48,788 nucleotides of DNA. Origin: an uncultured Flavobacteriales bacterium. Lineage in GTDB: Bacteria > Bacteroidota > Bacteroidia > Flavobacteriales_D > Sanyastnellaceae. Location: positions 1-48,788 of the forward strand of contig CAJWIF010000005.1 in NCBI GenBank assembly GCA_913041135.1, in the 5' to 3' direction. The translations under genes and the position numbers were made by a program. Each line of letters opens with the position of its first letter. Position 1 is the stretch's first letter. Shown piece after piece: positions 46,075 to 48,788 of the stretch. A model generated the notes under the pieces. That model was given only the letters and a program-made list of their open reading frames with translations, did no database searches and had not been told where the DNA came from.

Positions 46075-46093
46075 TTGCTACATTTGATAGCAA
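46075..46093 (+). promoter_or_regulatory. Operator and -7 box of the XRE-S24 regulator gene
   Basis: TTGCTA-CATTTGA-TAGCAA has perfect 6-bp arms and 7-bp spacing, the same as O1 at dinB. The -7 box TACATTTG (46079-46086) is embedded in it, so a bound repressor would cover the promoter. A further half-site TAGCT follows at 46096. The ATG of the regulator is 14 bases after the palindrome. This implies autoregulation. Confidence 0.8.
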
Positions 46094-46107
46094 AATAGCT
46101 CAAAAAT

Positions 46108-46914
46108 ATGTCCAATACCTCGCTTCCATTGTTCGCTAAGAACCTCAAGTCCTTGCGGAAAGCGAAGGGCTGGACGCAACAAGAGCTGGCGGACCGCATG
46201 GGAATCAAGCGCGCTGCCCTAGGCGCTTATGAGGAGGGTCGATCTGAGCCGCGGTTGGCAAATGTTCTAGCCATGGCCGACTTGTTAGGGGTGTCGACTG
46301 ATGCCATGATGCGCGGGGTGAATGCCAAGGAAATTCAGGAAAGTCGAACCAACGGGCATCGCCTACGGGTACTTACCGTTCCTGTGAACAACGAAACGAA
46401 CGAGGAGCATGTGGCCGTGGTTCCTGTTCGCGCCGCTGCGGGTTATTTGGAGGGCTACAGCGATCCGGACTTTGTGCAAACCCTTCCGACCTTTGATTTG
46501 CCCATCCCCGAAGTGTCCCCGTATCGAACGTATCGCTTGTTTCAAATAGAAGGGGATAGCATGTTGCCCATCCCAAGCGGTAGTTACATTTTGGCGTCGT
46601 TCGAACCGGATTGGAATCATTCGGGGGGTATGCGACCGTATATCGTGGTCACGCGAAACGATGGGATTGTTTTCAAGCGCATCGAAAATCGATTGGATAC
46701 GGATCACGAGGATTTCCGGATGATTTCGGACAATCCAGATTACCCTCCCTATGCGGTCCAACCCGATCAGATTTCAGAAGTGTGGCGCGCTCAAGCGTAT
46801 CTCGCTTTCGATTGGCCAACACCGGCATTTTCTGGAATGGAACGGATTCAAGGAACCCTGGATGCGTTGCGCCAGGAGATTGGCTCCATGAAAGGAGAGG
46901 TCTCCAACAATTGA
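46108..46914 (+). CDS. XRE-family repressor with S24 (LexA/CI-type) autocleavage domain
   Basis: 268 residues. The helix-turn-helix fills about 8-65 (LRKAKGWTQQELADRMGIKRAALGAYEEGRSEPR). The S24 peptidase-like domain follows: a predicted cleavage site Ala111-Gly112 (VRAAAGYLEGY), catalytic Ser151 (EGDSMLPI) and Lys190 (GIVFKRI). This is the LexA and lambda CI plan, so DNA damage and RecA filaments should trigger self-cleavage. The C-terminus (GTLDALRQEIGSMKGEV) looks like a short coiled coil. It carries the TTGCTA-N7-TAGCAA operator in its own promoter and at the dinB operon. No phage genes are near, so it is unlikely to be a prophage repressor. Confidence 0.93.
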   Translation: MSNTSLPLFAKNLKSLRKAKGWTQQELADRMGIKRAALGAYEEGRSEPRLANVLAMADLLGVSTDAMMRGVNAKEIQESRTNGHRLRVLTVPVNNETNEEHVAVVPVRAAAGYLEGYSDPDFVQTLPTFDLPIPEVSPYRTYRLFQIEGDSMLPIPSGSYILASFEPDWNHSGGMRPYIVVTRNDGIVFKRIENRLDTDHEDFRMISDNPDYPPYAVQPDQISEVWRAQAYLAFDWPTPAFSGMERIQGTLDALRQEIGSMKGEVSNN

Positions 46915-46930
46915 AGGCGCGTCTTCTCGT

Positions 46931-47575
46931 TTAAACCCCGAGAGCAACAACCTCTTCCACAGCGTCAAGTTTCGACGTGAGCAATTGCTCGATGCCGCCT
47001 TTCAAGGTTTGCATACTGGAAGGGCAGCCACTGCAAGCGCCTCGCATGTGAACATAGACCTTCCCTTCTTTGAAGGCTTTAAAATCAATGGCACCACCGT
47101 CCTGTTCTACCGCTGGACGAACGAATTCATCCAAAAGATCTTTGATTTCATCATCGTACTCGCTTGGTGACATTTCCGATTCATCCAAAAAGGCAACGTT
47201 GCTAGAAGCCGATGGGCTGGCGGCTTGTACATCGGGTTTAGCCAATTGCTCCATGACTTTTTCGAAGGCCTTGGTGTCAATAGCAACCGGGTTTTCCATG
47301 AGCCACTCACGGATGTATTCACGCAATTGTTGAACAATCATTTCCCAGCCCAAACTCTCGTCTTTGGTCACAGAAACAAAGTGTCCACTGATGAAAATGC
47401 CTGTTACAAAAGGAAAGTTGAACAATTCTTCGGCAAGCGGCGAACACAAGGAGGCCTCATTTTGTGAGCGCAACTCGGCCTGATATCCGCCTTCAATCAA
47501 TAGACGATCGGCGACAAATTTCATGACGGCCGGATTCGGCGTCATTTCTGCGTAAACACTTGTTGGAATAGCCAT
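46931..47575 (-). CDS. nfuA: NifU-like Fe-S cluster scaffold (Nfu type)
   Basis: 214 residues. The N-terminal Nfu domain (about 1-90) contains EMTPNPAVMKFVADRLL and FPFVTGIFISGHFVSVT. A linker follows, and the C-terminal NifU domain at about 140-214 has the cluster-binding CSGCPSSMQTLKGGIE motif (CxxC). It delivers Fe-S clusters to client proteins, possibly including SdhB encoded in this window. It converges on the repressor gene with 16 bases between the stops and is divergent from the amidohydrolase. Confidence 0.93.
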   Translation of the reverse strand: MAIPTSVYAEMTPNPAVMKFVADRLLIEGGYQAELRSQNEASLCSPLAEELFNFPFVTGIFISGHFVSVTKDESLGWEMIVQQLREYIREWLMENPVAIDTKAFEKVMEQLAKPDVQAASPSASSNVAFLDESEMSPSEYDDEIKDLLDEFVRPAVEQDGGAIDFKAFKEGKVYVHMRGACSGCPSSMQTLKGGIEQLLTSKLDAVEEVVALGV

Positions 47576-47579
47576 GTGA

Positions 47580-47587
47580 CAAAGGTA
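47580..47587 (-). promoter_or_regulatory. -7 box of the nfu gene, possible leaderless transcript
   Basis: TACCTTTG on the minus strand matches TAnnTTTG and ends only 4 bases before the ATG at 47575. Transcription would begin at or beside the start codon. The -33 element is not clear. Confidence 0.45.
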
Positions 47588-47631
47588 GTTTGCACCGCTT
47601 AACTTGCCATTTCTTTTTGAATCATTTCCAA

Positions 47632-48788
47632 ATGAACAATCCCAATCGATTTCGAGTGTTGCGCGGTGTAACAGCGAGTCTGTACCTCACCGTCTTGGCG
47701 GCATTAACGGTGACTGCGCAGGAGACATTTCCTGTAAATGGCGTTGTCGACAAGGCGTTGGTGCGCACTGTTTTCGATCACGCAATCATACATACGCAGT
47801 CTGGAGAGGTTTTAGAAGACGCTTCTGTGGTTGTTTTTAAAGGCCGCATCGAAGCGGTGGGTCCGACAGCTACCCTGCAAGTGACCGGTCCAGCAGTTCG
47901 CGAAGATTTGACCGGTTTTCATGTGTATCCATCCTTTGTAGAGTTGAGTTCACGCTGGGGAATGCCTTCGGCTCAAGAGGAACGCTACTCTCGGGGCTCT
48001 CAAGACCTCAGCGATAAGAAAGGCGCCTATGGATGGAATGAGGCCATTCGCCCTGAGACCCTCGCGGCGGCAGTGTTAGACCCCTCGATGGCTGGGGCTG
48101 AAAAGAAAAGAGAGGCGTATTTAAAGGCAGGGTTTGGAACGGTTCTATCGCATGTTCAGGATGGCATTGTCCGTGGAACGGGTGCGCTAGCTGTTTTGTC
48201 CGAAGATCCCCGACGAGCCCTGCTCATCCCTGATGCTTCAGCGCATTTTAGTTTTCGAAAAGGCTCTTCCTCTCAGGATTACCCGCGTTCGCTCATGGGA
48301 GCGACGGCCTTGCTCAAGCAAACTCATTTTGATGCCACATGGTACGCCGATGCCAGCCGATTGAATGAACGCTTGGAAACCAACCTGTCCTTAGAAGCAT
48401 TCAATGGTCAACGCGATTTGCCTGCGTTTTTTCATGCTGGTGGATGGCAAGACATCTTGCGGGCTTCGGCGGTCGCAGACGTGGTCGAGTTGAAGACCCC
48501 CTACATCATGTTTGCTGGAAACGACACGTACCAGCGTTTGGAAGAGGTGCAGGCAACCGGATCTGACTTGGTGCTTTCCTTGAATTTCCCCACGCCTTTT
48601 GATGTGAGCGACCCGTATTTGAGTCGGCTCATTGGATTGGATGAATTAAAGCATTGGGAATTGGCTCCGTCCAACGCTGCACGTGTTCATATGGCGGGCA
48701 TTCGATTTGCGTTTACCACCGATGGATTGAATGATGTTGGATCGACGTGGTCTGCGGTGCGGAAATGCATCCAACATGGCTTACCTGC
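47632..48788 (+). CDS. Exported amidohydrolase-family protein (3' end cut by window)
   Basis: The frame is open from ATG 47632 to the last base, 385 complete codons. A signal peptide (SLYLTVLAALTVTAQ) is followed by the typical FPVNGVVDKALVRT start and the amidohydrolase N-terminal beta-sandwich (AIIHTQSGEVLEDASVVVFKGRIEAVGP, about 50-80). HVYPSFVELSS near residue 107 is where metal-dependent members have HxH. Here the first pair is not present, so this half may be inactive, as in the long tandem amidohydrolase proteins of Bacteroidota. The substrate is unknown. The rest of the protein is outside the window. Confidence 0.85.
   Translation, partial: MNNPNRFRVLRGVTASLYLTVLAALTVTAQETFPVNGVVDKALVRTVFDHAIIHTQSGEVLEDASVVVFKGRIEAVGPTATLQVTGPAVREDLTGFHVYPSFVELSSRWGMPSAQEERYSRGSQDLSDKKGAYGWNEAIRPETLAAAVLDPSMAGAEKKREAYLKAGFGTVLSHVQDGIVRGTGALAVLSEDPRRALLIPDASAHFSFRKGSSSQDYPRSLMGATALLKQTHFDATWYADASRLNERLETNLSLEAFNGQRDLPAFFHAGGWQDILRASAVADVVELKTPYIMFAGNDTYQRLEEVQATGSDLVLSLNFPTPFDVSDPYLSRLIGLDELKHWELAPSNAARVHMAGIRFAFTTDGLNDVGSTWSAVRKCIQHGLP

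Noticed and set aside
46108-46914. Prophage CI repressor
   Set aside because: No integrase, structural or lysis genes are near, and matching operators lie at a repair-polymerase operon.

Overview
The window comes from a member of the Bacteroidota, most likely a marine-type Flavobacteriales lineage. The evidence is several proteins with type IX secretion (T9SS) C-terminal sorting domains, a gliding-motility-type C-terminal domain, an SprB-like repeat, TonB-dependent receptors with carboxypeptidase-like N-terminal domains, a eukaryote-like GlyRS, and promoters of the Bacteroidota type (TTTG, 17-20 bp, TAnnTTTG). Species cannot be fixed from the sequence. Most of the window is dense chromosomal housekeeping DNA with tight operons and short gaps.

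Layout. 1-5.6 kb: end of glyS, pgk with a small exported repeat protein, a cystathionine gamma-synthase family enzyme, then purS and pssA on the minus strand. 5.6-8.7 kb: tRNA-Cys and its terminator, a probable gene remnant, and a large exported adhesin-like protein built from 19 units of 15 residues. The adhesin is followed by a second, nearly identical terminator, so this looks like an accessory insertion. 8.7-15.3 kb: three exported proteins (a cupredoxin with a T9SS tail, a duplicated-domain T9SS protein and a 1341-residue gliding-associated adhesin). 15.3-26.9 kb: a SPOR/HU-like envelope protein, a HAD phosphatase, a minus-strand operon (TonB receptor, kdsB, oligopeptidase B lipoprotein, DUF6495), dprA, a cation/proton antiporter and rseP. 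27-32.4 kb: a PBP1A with an unusual cysteine cluster, both subunits of a 3-oxoacid CoA-transferase, and gltX. 32.5-39.3 kb: ssb, sdhCAB behind a clear promoter, and a metal pair (HMA-domain protein plus TonB receptor).

39.3-46.9 kb is the most interesting part. A tight three-gene operon encodes a Y-family polymerase (DinB), an SRAP abasic-site-shielding protein and a second, short DnaE polymerase. It is followed, after a secreted metalloprotease gene, by a divergent XRE-S24 repressor that keeps a LexA-style Ala-Gly cleavage site and a Ser/Lys dyad. A perfect 19-bp palindrome, TTGCTA-N7-TAGCAA, lies directly upstream of both dinB and the repressor gene. A weaker copy sits on the -7 box of the dinB promoter. 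Together these look like a self-contained, autoregulated SOS mutagenesis module with its own operator. All three effector proteins carry a Qxx(L)F-type sequence, which could let them dock on the sliding clamp.

The window ends with an Nfu-type Fe-S scaffold and the first part of an exported amidohydrolase. Functional calls rest on recognised motifs read by eye; no database search was run.
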